DNA of 47,318 nt from contig PYIY01000091.1 in the NCBI GenBank assembly GCA_003635195.1, forward strand, positions 1 through 47,318, given 5' to 3'. Both the position numbers and the translations under genes were made by a program. A model generated the notes under the pieces. It was not told the DNA's origin. It did no database searches and was given only the letters and a program-made list of their open reading frames with translations. Each line of letters starts with the position of its first letter. The stretch's first letter is position 1. Of the stretch, positions 32,156 through 41,288 are shown one piece after another. The stretch is from Candidatus Poribacteria bacterium. GTDB taxonomy: Bacteria > Poribacteria > WGA-4E > WGA-3G.

Positions 32156-34642
32156 ATGAACAACGAACAGGCAAATACAAATGTGTCCACCGTTGACGTG
32201 GAAGAAGAAAAACACTCAGCTGAAGGATCGGCTGATGTGAATCAGGAAGCAGTAAGCGAGACAGAGACACCAGAAGCTGCACAAGCAGCTTCAGCAACCG
32301 ATGCAGATGTTGATAGGCAAGAAGAAGTCACGAGTCGTGAAGAGGCAGCGACTGCTGACGATACTGATTCTGAGCGGGCTGATGAGACTAACCCCGAAGA
32401 AGCGGTAGAAAAAGGCGTTAGCGATGCTAATTCTGAGGAAACAGTGCTTGAGGAGACAGCAGAAGTTGCTGCGCCTGAAGTTGATACTGGTTCTGGGGAA
32501 ACGGCAACGCTTACCGATGAAACCCCCGCACCTGAGGAAGCAGTGGAAGTTGCTGTCCCTGAAGTTGATGCTGGTTCTGAGGAAGCGGCAACGCTTACCG
32601 ATGAAACCCCCGCACCTGAGGAAGAGGAAGCAGCGGCTGCAGCGGAAGAACCACCAGAGCCGATGAGTCCGGAATCTCTTGAGGAAGCGTATGATAATTC
32701 GATAAAGGCGTTTACAGATGGAGAGATTGTTAAAGGTGTTGTCGTCGATGTCAATCGTGATGAGGTAATGATTGATATCGGCTTTAAATCTGAAGGCTAC
32801 ATCCCCGCAGCAGAATTTGAACTGGGGCAAGAAGGGTTGCCTGCTGTACAGGTTGGTGATGAAATCGATGTCTATATTGTGCGGCGCGAGGATTCTGAAG
32901 GGCAAATAGTCCTTTCAAAGAAGATAGCCGACCAAACTCTCATTTGGGACGAGATCGCGACCGCTCATGAGACCGGTGCACCGGTGCAAGGGCGTATCAC
33001 TGAACGGATTAAGGGCGGATTGCGAGTGAGCGTCGGATCCCTACGCGGCTTTTTACCCGCTTCACAAGTCGAATTGCGGCCTATCCAAAACCTTGAGCAA
33101 TATGTCGGGCAGACGCTGGAGATGAAAGTGATCAGCCTCAGCAAGCGGCGGCATAATATCGTCTTATCGCGTCGGGCATGGTTGGAAGCTGAACTTGTCC
33201 AAAAGCGATCAGAAGTTCTCAATACGCTGGAAGTCGGTCAAATTGTGGCTGGTGTTGTGAAAAATATAACGGCTTTTGGGGCGTTTGTTGACCTCGGTGG
33301 CGTTGATGGTTTACTCCATAAAACAGATATGGCGTGGAAGCGAATCCATCATCCCTCTGATGTTGTCTCGGTCGGTGAAGAGGTTGAAGTCCAAGTTATC
33401 GGTATCAGCCAAGAAAACGAGAAAATCTCGTTGGGCTTGAAACAGAAGACTCCAGACCCTTGGGCAAACATTGAGGAAAAATATCCAGTTGGCTCTACAG
33501 TTCGCGGTGTCGTTGTCAATATTGTGAACTATGGGGCGTTCTTGCAGTTGGAAGAAGGCGTTGAAGGATTGATTCATGTTTCTGAGATGGCGTGGACGCG
33601 TCGTAATGTCGCCCCCTCACGAATCGTCAATAAGGGAGATGAGATTGAAGCCGTTGTGCTTGAGATCTCAAGGGAAGACAAACGCATTTCACTCGGACTC
33701 AAGCAGCTGCAACAGAACCCGTGGGAACTCTTGGAGCAGAGATCACCGGTCGGTAGCAAAATCGTCGGTCGTATCCGAAACTTGACGAGTTTTGGCGCGT
33801 TTGTTGAAATTGAACCCGGAATTGACGGGTTAATTCATACTTCTGATCTCTCGTGGACCAAACGCGGTGCCGCAGCGAATGACGAACTTAAGGAAGGTAG
33901 CGAGATTGAGGTTGTTGTCCTACAAATTGATGCAGCTGAACGGCGCGTCTCATTAGGACTCAAACAGACGCAACCTGACCCGTGGGAGGACGTACCCGAG
34001 AAGTATAAGGTCGGCTCTGTCGTCCGAGGTAAAGTTGTCAATCTCACGAGTTTTGGCGCGTTCACCAAACTCGAAGAAGGCATTGAGGGTTTGATTCACA
34101 TCTCTGAGCTTGCTGATCGACGCATTGAAAAGCCGGAGGAAATTGTTTCCGTAGGCGATGAGTTGGACTTGAAAGTGATTAACCTGTCGCCGAAAGATCG
34201 GCGCATAGGCCTGAGTTTAAAGGCACTCCTTGCCGAGCAGGAGCGCGCCGCAGCACCTGATGAAGAGGAAAAGCCAGCAAGAACACGACCTGAGCGTCCA
34301 TCGCGCTCACGACGAGAACGAGAACCACGACGACAATTGCCAGCACGCGAAGAGACTGTCACCACATTGGGTGCCTTGCTTAAGGAGGAAATGGGCAAGT
34401 CAAACGCTGAAAGTACCGAGAGTGTTGAGAGTCCTGAGAACGTTGAAAACGTTGAGATGGCTGAAAGTGCTGAAAGCCCTGAGAGCGTCGAAATCGTTGA
34501 AGATGCTGAGAATGTTGAGATTCCTGAGAGCGTCGAAATCGTTGAGGGGGCTGAAGATTCTGAAAGCCTTGGCGATGCCGAGGACCAGGGTGCTGAAAGC
34601 GTCGAGAATACTGAGAATACGGAAGACCCCGAGAAGAATTAG
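32156..34642 (+). CDS. rpsA: 30S ribosomal protein S1, extended
   Basis: An 828-aa protein, longer than the usual 550-600. Six S1 (OB-fold) domains start at about residues 189, 277, 361, 446, 531 and 618, for example 'GVVKNITAFGAFVDLGGVDG' and 'GRIRNLTSFGAFVEIEPGID'. S1 recruits mRNA to the 30S subunit. Two acidic low-complexity arms flank the domains: about 185 N-terminal residues rich in Glu and Ala, with a 28-residue tandem repeat, and about 80 C-terminal residues of 'ESVEIVE'-like repeats after a basic stretch ('RTRPERPSRSRREREPRR'). The arms have no counterpart in standard S1. Confidence 0.92.
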   Translation: MNNEQANTNVSTVDVEEEKHSAEGSADVNQEAVSETETPEAAQAASATDADVDRQEEVTSREEAATADDTDSERADETNPEEAVEKGVSDANSEETVLEETAEVAAPEVDTGSGETATLTDETPAPEEAVEVAVPEVDAGSEEAATLTDETPAPEEEEAAAAAEEPPEPMSPESLEEAYDNSIKAFTDGEIVKGVVVDVNRDEVMIDIGFKSEGYIPAAEFELGQEGLPAVQVGDEIDVYIVRREDSEGQIVLSKKIADQTLIWDEIATAHETGAPVQGRITERIKGGLRVSVGSLRGFLPASQVELRPIQNLEQYVGQTLEMKVISLSKRRHNIVLSRRAWLEAELVQKRSEVLNTLEVGQIVAGVVKNITAFGAFVDLGGVDGLLHKTDMAWKRIHHPSDVVSVGEEVEVQVIGISQENEKISLGLKQKTPDPWANIEEKYPVGSTVRGVVVNIVNYGAFLQLEEGVEGLIHVSEMAWTRRNVAPSRIVNKGDEIEAVVLEISREDKRISLGLKQLQQNPWELLEQRSPVGSKIVGRIRNLTSFGAFVEIEPGIDGLIHTSDLSWTKRGAAANDELKEGSEIEVVVLQIDAAERRVSLGLKQTQPDPWEDVPEKYKVGSVVRGKVVNLTSFGAFTKLEEGIEGLIHISELADRRIEKPEEIVSVGDELDLKVINLSPKDRRIGLSLKALLAEQERAAAPDEEEKPARTRPERPSRSRREREPRRQLPAREETVTTLGALLKEEMGKSNAESTESVESPENVENVEMAESAESPESVEIVEDAENVEIPESVEIVEGAEDSESLGDAEDQGAESVENTENTEDPEKN
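32465..32632 (+). repeat. 84-bp tandem repeat in the S1 gene
   Basis: Two adjacent 84-base units (32465-32548 and 32549-32632) encode 28-residue repeats beginning 'VAAPEVDTGSGETATLTDE' and 'VAVPEVDAGSEEAATLTDE'. The near identity at DNA level marks a recent duplication in the acidic arm. Confidence 0.8.
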
Positions 34643-34692
34643 CGTTTTCACTTCTTGATCTCGGAATCATGCCGTTATTATGGCAATTGTAC

Positions 34693-34771
34693 GGGTGGGT
34701 ACATGTACCCACCCATTGTCGCTTAGGCGAAGACTTGAAGGGTCACAAAGACGCTGCCCTAAAAACAGGGC
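34693..34771 (+). promoter_or_regulatory. Perfect palindrome and hairpin between S1 and metK
   Basis: A 22-bp perfect palindrome at 34693-34714 (half-site GGGTGGGTACA, then its complement) is followed by the hairpin GCCCT-aaaaac-AGGGC (34756-34771). No T-tract follows either. The first could be a dimeric regulator's site or a repeat; the second lies 30 bases before metK. I could not match the segment to a known SAM riboswitch. Confidence 0.4.
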
Positions 34772-34801
34772 GGAAATAGATACGTAGAGTAGGAGAGGGA
34801 A

Positions 34802-35926
34802 TTGAGCAAAAATTTTCTGTTTACGTCCGAATCTGTCACTGAAGGACATCCGGATAAGATCGCAGACCAGATCTCTGACGCGGTACTTGATGCCATATTT
34901 ACAAAAGATCCGATGGGTAGAGTTGCCTGTGAAACCTTGGTTACAACCGGGCTTGCTGTTATCACGGGCGAAATCACGACTACCGCTGACTATGACGCAC
35001 ACCAAATTGCCCGGAAGGTCCTTACCGATATAGGTTATACTGATATTGAATACGGTTTTGATGCCGAACGGAGTGCTGTGTTGAGCATTATTGATAAACA
35101 GTCTCCCGATATTGCAATGGGGGTGAACCCCGGCGGTGCTGGAGACCAAGGATTAATGTTCGGATATGCATGCACCGAAACCCCGGAATTAATGCCGCTG
35201 CCGATTACGCTCGCCCACCAATTAACACGACAGTTGGCAAAAGTTCGCAAAGATGATACCCTCCCTTTCATTCGTCCCGATGGAAAATCGCAGGTAACTG
35301 TTGAATATGTTGACGACAAACCTAAAACAGTGAACACGGTTGTTATCTCCTCTCAACACGATCCGGATGTTACAGATACCGAGTTACGAGAAGCGATTAT
35401 AGAAGAAGTCATCAAAAAAATTATTCCTGAGAACCTTCAACATTCAGACATTAAGTATCACATCAACCCGACCGGGCGTTTTGTCACTGGCGGCCCCCAA
35501 GGGGATGCTGGGTTAACAGGCAGAAAAATTATAGTTGATACGTATGGTGGGATGGGACGGCACGGCGGGGGCGCGCTTTCAGGAAAAGATCCTACCAAAG
35601 TAGACAGAAGCGCAGCTTATGCTGCACGTCATGTCGCCAAAAATCTCGTTGCCGCTGGACTCGCAGCGCGGTGTGAAATCCAAATCTCTTATGCAATTGG
35701 CAGAAGTGACCCTATTTCTGTTATGGTGGACACATTTGGCACAGGTGATGATGAAGGACTCACGAAACTTGTTAACGCGCACTTTGATTTAACGCCGGTC
35801 GGTATAATTGAACGCCTAAAATTGCGTCAGCCTATCTATCAGAATACTGCCACCTATGGGCATTTTGGGCGCGAGGAACCTGGGTTTACTTGGGAAGAGA
35901 CCGATTACGTCGAAAAACTCCGGTAG
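34802..35926 (+). CDS. metK: S-adenosylmethionine synthetase
   Basis: A 374-aa enzyme making SAM from methionine and ATP in the cytoplasm. The signature N-terminus '[20 protein letters not shown]', the middle '[20 protein letters not shown]' and '[20 protein letters not shown]', and the end 'GFTWEETD' are all present; length is normal. The start is TTG 34802, behind AGGAGAGGG; no ATG lies in a suitable place. ahcY follows by 29 bases. Confidence 0.96.
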   Translation: MSKNFLFTSESVTEGHPDKIADQISDAVLDAIFTKDPMGRVACETLVTTGLAVITGEITTTADYDAHQIARKVLTDIGYTDIEYGFDAERSAVLSIIDKQSPDIAMGVNPGGAGDQGLMFGYACTETPELMPLPITLAHQLTRQLAKVRKDDTLPFIRPDGKSQVTVEYVDDKPKTVNTVVISSQHDPDVTDTELREAIIEEVIKKIIPENLQHSDIKYHINPTGRFVTGGPQGDAGLTGRKIIVDTYGGMGRHGGGALSGKDPTKVDRSAAYAARHVAKNLVAAGLAARCEIQISYAIGRSDPISVMVDTFGTGDDEGLTKLVNAHFDLTPVGIIERLKLRQPIYQNTATYGHFGREEPGFTWEETDYVEKLR

Positions 35927-35955
35927 AATAGATACCGGCAAACAGAAGGAAATAA

Positions 35956-37218
35956 ATGGACTACGATATTAAAACAACAGAACTTGCATCAAATGGGAAA
36001 CAACGAATTGATTGGGCGAACCGGTTCATGCCCGTTTTAGATTCCATCCGTGCGCGATTTGAAAATGAACGTCCTTTAGAAGGGTTGAGAGTCGCCGCAT
36101 GTCTGCATGTTACAACTGAAACAGCGAACTTGATGAAGACGCTAAAAGCAGGCGGTGCTAAAGCCGTTGTTTGTGCCTCTAACCCCCTGAGTACACAGGA
36201 CGATGTTGCCGCATCTCTGGTCGTTGACGAGGAGATCGGCGTTTTTGCTATCAACGGCGAAGATACAGAAACCTATTACAAACACATTGATGCAACACTT
36301 GATTTACAACCTACGATCACTATGGATGACGGGGCTGACCTTGTTTCCAGGCTTCACTCTGAGGAGACAAATCCCGCTTTAGTGGAGCAAGTCGTTGCGG
36401 GAACCGAAGAAACAACCACGGGTGTCATCCGACTCAGGAGCATGGCAAGTGAAGGCGTACTAAGATATCCGATTATTGCTGTGAATGACGCACGGACAAA
36501 ACATTTTTTTGATAACCGATACGGCACTGGACAAAGTACGCTGGACGGTATTATCAGAGCGACTAACCTCTTAATTGCTGGGACAACGGTCGTCGTCGCA
36601 GGTTATGGGTGGTGCGGCAGAGGTGTAGCGAGCCGCGCACGCGGCTTAGGGGCAAACGTCATCGTAACCGAAGTTACCGCCTTAAAAGCACTCGAAGCCG
36701 TTATGGATGGATTCCGGGTGATGCCGATGCAGAAGGCAGTTCAGGAAGCGGATCTGATCGTAACGCTCACAGGCGATATTCACGTCTTGCGTAAGGAACA
36801 TTTTGAAGCGATGAAGGATGGCGCAATTATTGCCAATTCCGGTCATTTCAACGTCGAGATTGACATTCCCGCGCTTGAGGAATTGAGCGTTGATACAGGG
36901 AATGCCCGCCCCTACGTAGATGTATATACCCTTGAAGATGGTCGGAGACTTTATCTCGTCGGTGAAGGTAGGTTGGTAAACCTCGCTGCTGCCGAAGGGC
37001 ATCCAGCGAGTGTTATGGACATGAGTTTCGCCAACCAGGCACTGTCTCTTGAATATATTGCTAAGAATGGTGATCAGCTTGAGAATCGCGTATATGATGT
37101 TCCTGAATCCATTGACGAGACCGTTGCACAACTGAAGTTGGAAGCATTTGGCGTTGAAATTGACACACTCACCGCAGAGCAGGAGAAATATCTCAACTCG
37201 TGGGAAATGGGAACTTAG
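35956..37218 (+). CDS. ahcY: Adenosylhomocysteinase
   Basis: A 420-aa NAD-dependent enzyme splitting S-adenosylhomocysteine into adenosine and homocysteine. Substrate-site residues are visible in '[18 protein letters not shown]', '[13 protein letters not shown]' and '[19 protein letters not shown]'. The NAD fold is '[19 protein letters not shown]', and the 'GHFNVEIDI' and '[18 protein letters not shown]' segments are typical. It lacks the roughly 40-residue insertion of some bacterial forms, which is common. It forms an operon with metK, so SAM synthesis and SAH recycling are coupled. Confidence 0.96.
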   Translation: MDYDIKTTELASNGKQRIDWANRFMPVLDSIRARFENERPLEGLRVAACLHVTTETANLMKTLKAGGAKAVVCASNPLSTQDDVAASLVVDEEIGVFAINGEDTETYYKHIDATLDLQPTITMDDGADLVSRLHSEETNPALVEQVVAGTEETTTGVIRLRSMASEGVLRYPIIAVNDARTKHFFDNRYGTGQSTLDGIIRATNLLIAGTTVVVAGYGWCGRGVASRARGLGANVIVTEVTALKALEAVMDGFRVMPMQKAVQEADLIVTLTGDIHVLRKEHFEAMKDGAIIANSGHFNVEIDIPALEELSVDTGNARPYVDVYTLEDGRRLYLVGEGRLVNLAAAEGHPASVMDMSFANQALSLEYIAKNGDQLENRVYDVPESIDETVAQLKLEAFGVEIDTLTAEQEKYLNSWEMGT

Positions 37219-37294
37219 TCCTGCTGCTCCGTTGGCACAATTCAGATGTTGTCGTGCCGTGCCGCTACCGCTATCAGTTCAACGGTTATCTTTG

Positions 37295-37456
37295 CTAACG
37301 AGGTTTTATGAAGTTTAATTATTTAAATTGGTAATCCTGATTTCCCCAGGCCGGTAGGTGCGGTGTTTTTGCTGGGGTGTTTCCTCTAAGCAACCGCACC
37401 GGGCTTCCACAAGAAATTACCGAATTAATTTTTAAATCTTCATTAAACCTCGTTAG
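37295..37456. repeat. MITE, family 2
   Basis: A 162-bp element with about 40-bp imperfect terminal inverted repeats: the left arm begins CTAACGAGGTTTTATGAAG, and the right arm read backwards begins CTAACGAGGTTTAATGAAG. In the middle is a GGTGCGGT/ACCGCACC hairpin with GC-rich flanks ('CCGGTAGGTGCGGT'), the same kind of core as in family 1. The remaining bases between ahcY and 37499 show nothing else. Confidence 0.7.
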
Positions 37457-37498
37457 TTTTTTAGAGGACTTTAGCATTTCGCTTCGTGAGGGATTCTT

Positions 37499-37729
37499 AT
37501 GAAGAAATCAGAAATTTTGGAAGGTGTGATCATACTTCTGTCGGCAGTGTTATTGTTACTGATCTGGGCGGCATCTTCTCAGGCAATACTATTTCCGCCG
37601 ACTTTGGTAAGAGTGCTGAGTTTTTTGCAGTATCCATTGGTTATCGTACTGAGTGTAATTTTCATTCGCCGATTGCGGCGGGTTATCCGCGCGTTCCGCG
37701 AAAATAAAAATAGACCGGGGCCCTTCTAA
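37499..37729 (+). CDS. Small membrane protein, two helices
   Basis: A 76-aa protein with two membrane helices ('GVIILLSAVLLLLIWAA' and 'FLQYPLVIVLSVIFI') and a basic tail ('RRLRRVIRAFRENKNR'). GAGGGA precedes ATG 37499. Family not recognised. It lies between ahcY and a PfkB kinase, with a MITE on its upstream side. Confidence 0.7.
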   Translation: MKKSEILEGVIILLSAVLLLLIWAASSQAILFPPTLVRVLSFLQYPLVIVLSVIFIRRLRRVIRAFRENKNRPGPF

Positions 37730-37784
37730 TCTTAAACGGAATTTGATTTATGTTATGCCATTGGAAAACAAAGGCTTTTAGAAT

Positions 37785-38690
37785 ATGGGCGTTTTAGTCG
37801 TTGGGACGGTTACTTTGGATACGGTGGAAACACCGAGCAAACGCGTTGAGGATGTCCTCGGGGGTTCTGGTGTTTATGCTGCCGTCGCCTCAAGTTTTTT
37901 TGGGAACACTGTTCAGCTCGTCGGCGTTGTCGGTGCTGATTTTCCGCATACGTACACGGACTTCCTCCAAACGCGCGGCATTGATCTTCAAGGATTAGAA
38001 CGGGTTGAAGATGGCAAATCGTTTCGATGGGGCGGTCGTTATACTGAAGACTTTAACGTCCGCGATACCCTCTTCACAGAATTGAATGTTATTGAAGATT
38101 TCCAGCCTGTTTTGCCCGAAACTTACAAAGATACCCCTTATCTTTTCTTGGCGAATAACTCGCCTGTGTTGCAACTGAGTATCATTGAACAGGCAACAGA
38201 TCCGAAACTGATTGTCTGTGATACCATGGACTTTTGGATTAATGAAGAACGAGAGGCGTTAGAGGCACTCTTAGCACGCGTGGATGTCCTCATCTTGAAC
38301 GATAGTGAAGCGCGACTCTTGACAGGTGATGCTAACTTGGTGCGCGCTGCGGAGGCAATTCTACGCTATGGCCCAGAACGGGTCATCGTCAAAAAAGGCG
38401 AGCACGGTGCTGTGAGTATCACAGAATCGTCTTACTTTAACGCGCCCGCATATCCGCTCACGGAAGTAACCGACCCGACAGGTGCAGGCGATAGTTTTGC
38501 CGGTGGGATGATGGGATACCTCGCTTCTGTTGGAGATATATCGGAGGCAGCGATACGGAGTGCTATGGTATATGGGGCGGTTGTCGCCTCTTTTAACATT
38601 GAAGATTTTAGCGTCGAGCGGCAAAAGCGTGTAGAGTTTTCCGAGATTTCAACTCGCTATCGTGAACTCCAAGAAGCCGCCCGTTTTTAA
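37785..38690 (+). CDS. PfkB-family carbohydrate/nucleoside kinase
   Basis: A 301-aa ribokinase-fold kinase. It has the N-terminal 'VLGGSGVYAAVASSFFG', 'VILNDSEARLLTG'-like segments and the catalytic 'DPTGAGDSFAGGMMGYL', whose Asp is the base. The substrate is not clear from sequence. Because ahcY, which releases adenosine, lies upstream on the same strand, adenosine kinase is an attractive guess, but sugar kinases of the same family are as likely. It converges with lpdA, and the stops overlap by four bases. Confidence 0.85.
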   Translation: MGVLVVGTVTLDTVETPSKRVEDVLGGSGVYAAVASSFFGNTVQLVGVVGADFPHTYTDFLQTRGIDLQGLERVEDGKSFRWGGRYTEDFNVRDTLFTELNVIEDFQPVLPETYKDTPYLFLANNSPVLQLSIIEQATDPKLIVCDTMDFWINEEREALEALLARVDVLILNDSEARLLTGDANLVRAAEAILRYGPERVIVKKGEHGAVSITESSYFNAPAYPLTEVTDPTGAGDSFAGGMMGYLASVGDISEAAIRSAMVYGAVVASFNIEDFSVERQKRVEFSEISTRYRELQEAARF

Positions 38691-40075
38691 TGTAAACTGT
38701 GAATCGCTCTGTCGTATGCCGCTTCAGCGGATTCCATCACCATCTCTGAAAGCGTCGGATGGGCGTGAACAGTGTGTGCTATATCCGCAGCAGCTGCGCC
38801 TAAACGCACGGCGACAGCGGCTTCGTGAATAAGCGTCGAAGCCTGTGCGCCGACGATATGAACGCCAAGAATATCCCCGCTATCGGCATCCGAAACAGTC
38901 TTGACAAACCCATCTGTCTCACCTAATCCCAACGCCTTCCCGTTTGCGGCGTAAGGGAAACGTCCTATCTTCACTTCGTAACCTTCATCTGTTGCCTCTT
39001 TTTCTGTCATGCCGACGTGCCCAATTTCAGGTAAGGTAAAAACACACCACGGGATCACTTGGTAGTCCATCTCAACGGGGTTGCCGAGACAGTTTTGTGC
39101 CGCAACCTTTCCCTCTGCCGATGCGACGTGTGCTAACAGATACCGACTGGCGACATCCCCAACTGCATAAATGCCTGGAACATTCGTTTGCATCCGTGCA
39201 TCTACAACAATTTTCCCGCTGTCTGTGCGCACATCAACCTTTTCTAACCCTATATTCTCAGTGTTGTAACGTCTCCCGATTGAGACGAGCATTTTTTCTG
39301 CTGTGATCTCTTCACCGGATTCAAGCACTGCTGTGACACTTGCATCCAATTTTTTGACATGTGTCAGTTTCGCGCCCGTATGGATAGTGATACCCTTTCG
39401 CTTCATGAAAAGTTGGATGTGTCGGATAACTTGGATATCCTCGGTTGCCAAAATTGTGGGAAGGAGTTCCAACACGGTCACTTGGCAACCGAGTGCGTTA
39501 AAGATTGAGGCGAATTCGCATCCCGAAACGCCACCACCTACAATCAACAGACTTTCGGGGAGTTCTGTGAGGTTGAGAATGCCTGTTGTTGTCAAGACTT
39601 GGTTCTCATCAATTTCAAAGACAGGTGGCTCCGCGGGTTCGGAACCTGTGGCGATAATTACATTTTTCGCACGCAGTTGTTCTGTTGTGCCGTCAGGTTT
39701 GTTGACGATAATGGTGTTTCTATCGGTAAGTGCTGCTGTGCCGCTGAGGGTGTCAACCCTATTTGCCTTTAGCAGTTGTGCGATGCCGCCTGTTAGCTGC
39801 CCGATGACTGCATTTTTGTGCGTCAACACCTGTGGATAGTCGATTGTCGCTTCACCGTTGATATGCACACCAAAATCAGGTGCTTCTTGAACTTGGGTAG
39901 CGAGGTTCGCAACAGCGAAAAGGGTTTTCGTCGGGATACACCCTCGATTCAGACAGGTACCGCCCCACTCGCCTTTCTCTATGAGGCAGACGCTACCCCC
40001 GAGTTGTGCCGCCTTGATAGCAGCGACGTATCCACCGGGGCCTCCACCGATAATTCCGACATCATACGTAGACAT
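38687..40075 (-). CDS. lpdA: Dihydrolipoyl dehydrogenase
   Basis: A 462-aa flavoprotein disulfide reductase that reoxidises the lipoamide of 2-oxoacid dehydrogenase or glycine cleavage complexes. It shows the FAD motif 'DVGIIGGGPGGYVAAIKAAQ', the redox pair Cys41/Cys46 in 'GGTCLNRGCIPTK', the NAD motif 'LLIVGGGVSGCEFASIF', 'GIYAVGDV', and the C-terminal 'HAHPTLSEMVMESAEAA' with the catalytic His. I chose ATG 40075 behind CAGGAGCG over the upstream frame start at 40114. No partner E1/E2 genes are in the window. Confidence 0.95.
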   Translation of the reverse strand: MSTYDVGIIGGGPGGYVAAIKAAQLGGSVCLIEKGEWGGTCLNRGCIPTKTLFAVANLATQVQEAPDFGVHINGEATIDYPQVLTHKNAVIGQLTGGIAQLLKANRVDTLSGTAALTDRNTIIVNKPDGTTEQLRAKNVIIATGSEPAEPPVFEIDENQVLTTTGILNLTELPESLLIVGGGVSGCEFASIFNALGCQVTVLELLPTILATEDIQVIRHIQLFMKRKGITIHTGAKLTHVKKLDASVTAVLESGEEITAEKMLVSIGRRYNTENIGLEKVDVRTDSGKIVVDARMQTNVPGIYAVGDVASRYLLAHVASAEGKVAAQNCLGNPVEMDYQVIPWCVFTLPEIGHVGMTEKEATDEGYEVKIGRFPYAANGKALGLGETDGFVKTVSDADSGDILGVHIVGAQASTLIHEAAVAVRLGAAAADIAHTVHAHPTLSEMVMESAEAAYDRAIHSLH

Positions 40076-40147
40076 AACCGCTCCTGTTTTGTGAGATGAA
40101 TTGAATTTTATCACAAAGGTGGAGGACTGTCAAAGTCAAAATGTTCA

Positions 40148-40203
40148 ATAAAAAATAAAAAGGCGATTGCAGTCCAGTATCGTTACCGGTATCTACAATC
40201 GCC
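40148..40203 (-). terminator. Rho-independent terminator of the sigma-like gene
   Basis: On the minus strand an 8-bp stem GGCGATTG/CAATCGCC (loop about 26 bases with its own pairing) is followed by a T-rich tract (TTTTTATTTTTTATT). It lies 49 bases after the sigma-like stop. Confidence 0.75.
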
Positions 40204-40251
40204 GCTACGTTTGAAGTGAGTTAATTTTCAAGGTAGTCTCTCCAAAAATAG

Positions 40252-40902
40252 TTATTCTGACAGACCGAGCCTTTGTCCCGCGTATGTCAGTTTCAGCGTT
40301 ACCTTTTTCACCAGTTGGCTGACGCGTCCTTTAGAAAGTTTCAACGTCTCAGCAATTTCGTGATTCTGCTGATCCTCACGAAGGCAAGCGAAAACCTCGC
40401 GTTCCCGCGCGGTCAACGTTTGTAGGAGTTCTGGTAAGGTCTCCTGAAAACTGATGTCTTGCACGAGTTTCTCCTCAAATTCAGAGTGCGTGTCTGAAAC
40501 CTCGTGCCACCATCCGATATCCCGATTGGGTTCAGCATCCACATCTCCGGACAAATCGCACCCTTCATCGGCATGGGGCAGTTCACGCCTGTTGTGTAAG
40601 AGCTCCTTCTCTTTTGCGTTCTTCAAAGTTCCACAGATTTGTGGGCGGATGAAGGTTCCAAAACTCGCGCCACTCCGATGTGTCGAATTGAACTTAGGTC
40701 CCTTTTCGACGAGTACAAGGGAGGCAATCTGCAGCAAATCATCCCGGATATCAGGGCACTGCGGGGTAGCAGATGCCATACAGTTAGCACACCAATTCAA
40801 ATCCGGCAGCAGCCGTTTTACCGTTTCGTCATCAGGATGGAAAACCCCCTGATGCTTATAACGTGGACATTTTATGCCTTTCAATTGACATCTCAATTTC
40901 AT
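40252..40902 (-). CDS. Sigma-70-like regulator with Cys-rich N-terminus
   Basis: A 216-aa protein. The C-terminal 60 residues form a region 4-like helix-turn-helix ('LTAREREVFACLREDQQNHE' then 'IAETLKLSKGRVSQLVKKVT'). The middle ('DLLQIASLVLVEKGPKF', 'GASFGTFIRPQICGTL') resembles the start of sigma region 2 in extracytoplasmic or phage-like sigma factors. The N-terminus holds five cysteines ('CQLKGIKC', 'NWCANC', 'TPQC'), possibly a zinc site. I prefer ATG 40902, eight bases after GGAGG, to ATG 40917. It could be a true sigma factor or a LuxR-like regulator. Confidence 0.7.
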   Translation of the reverse strand: MKLRCQLKGIKCPRYKHQGVFHPDDETVKRLLPDLNWCANCMASATPQCPDIRDDLLQIASLVLVEKGPKFNSTHRSGASFGTFIRPQICGTLKNAKEKELLHNRRELPHADEGCDLSGDVDAEPNRDIGWWHEVSDTHSEFEEKLVQDISFQETLPELLQTLTAREREVFACLREDQQNHEIAETLKLSKGRVSQLVKKVTLKLTYAGQRLGLSE

Positions 40903-41005
40903 AAATCTGTCCTCCATGAAAGCAGATACTTGACTTACGATATGCTACGTTGCCAGCTTACATTTGTTGGACTGTTACCAAGAATCTGCTTATTGTTCTT
41001 TATTA

Positions 41006-41257
41006 TACGTGAGTTTGATAAAAGTGAGATGTTAGGTTTCGCTTAGACGGACAACCCGCAACTTGGGTTGTAAATCGTCAATTCTTGTTATTATTTCAAA
41101 TATAAAGTTATAAAGCCTGTATCTAACTGCTATTATATAGTATTTTTAAGGAAAAAAGCAAATAAATTTAATAAAAATTACGTGAGTTTGATAATTAAAC
41201 GTGAGTTGGGGAATAAAATACACCTACGAGAACTTCAATTTTTATTTTCCAACTCAC
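41006..41257. promoter_or_regulatory. ACGTGAGTTTGATAA repeats and long hairpin between sigma-like and LamG genes
   Basis: The 16-mer TACGTGAGTTTGATAA occurs at 41006-41021 and 41179-41194, and a shorter ACGTGAGTT at 41199-41207. GTGAGTTGG-GG-AATAAAA (41201-41218) and its partner (41240-41257) form an 18-pair stem with two G-U pairs in plus-strand RNA. The stem lies 31 bases past the LamG stop and may act as its terminator. The repeats could be operators. The rest of 40903-41288 is AT-rich with no gene. Confidence 0.45.
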
Positions 41258-41288
41258 TATTGCTACAATTTGAATGTAAGTGACACTA

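Noticed and set aside
32242..32905. Long minus-strand frames opposite the S1 gene, one Ser-rich and one Cys/Arg-rich
   Set aside because: They are antisense to the Glu/Ala-rich arm; Glu codons read backwards give Ser and Leu. No ribosome binding site and no family resemblance.
34230..34712. Overlapping frames in the 3' part of S1 with periodic 'LKAL' or 'FRRSQ' repeats
   Set aside because: The periodicity comes from the DNA repeats encoding the acidic S1 tail; these are other-frame shadows.
40454..41046. Plus-strand frames across the sigma-like gene and its upstream region
   Set aside because: Antisense to a better supported gene with ribosome binding site and terminator.
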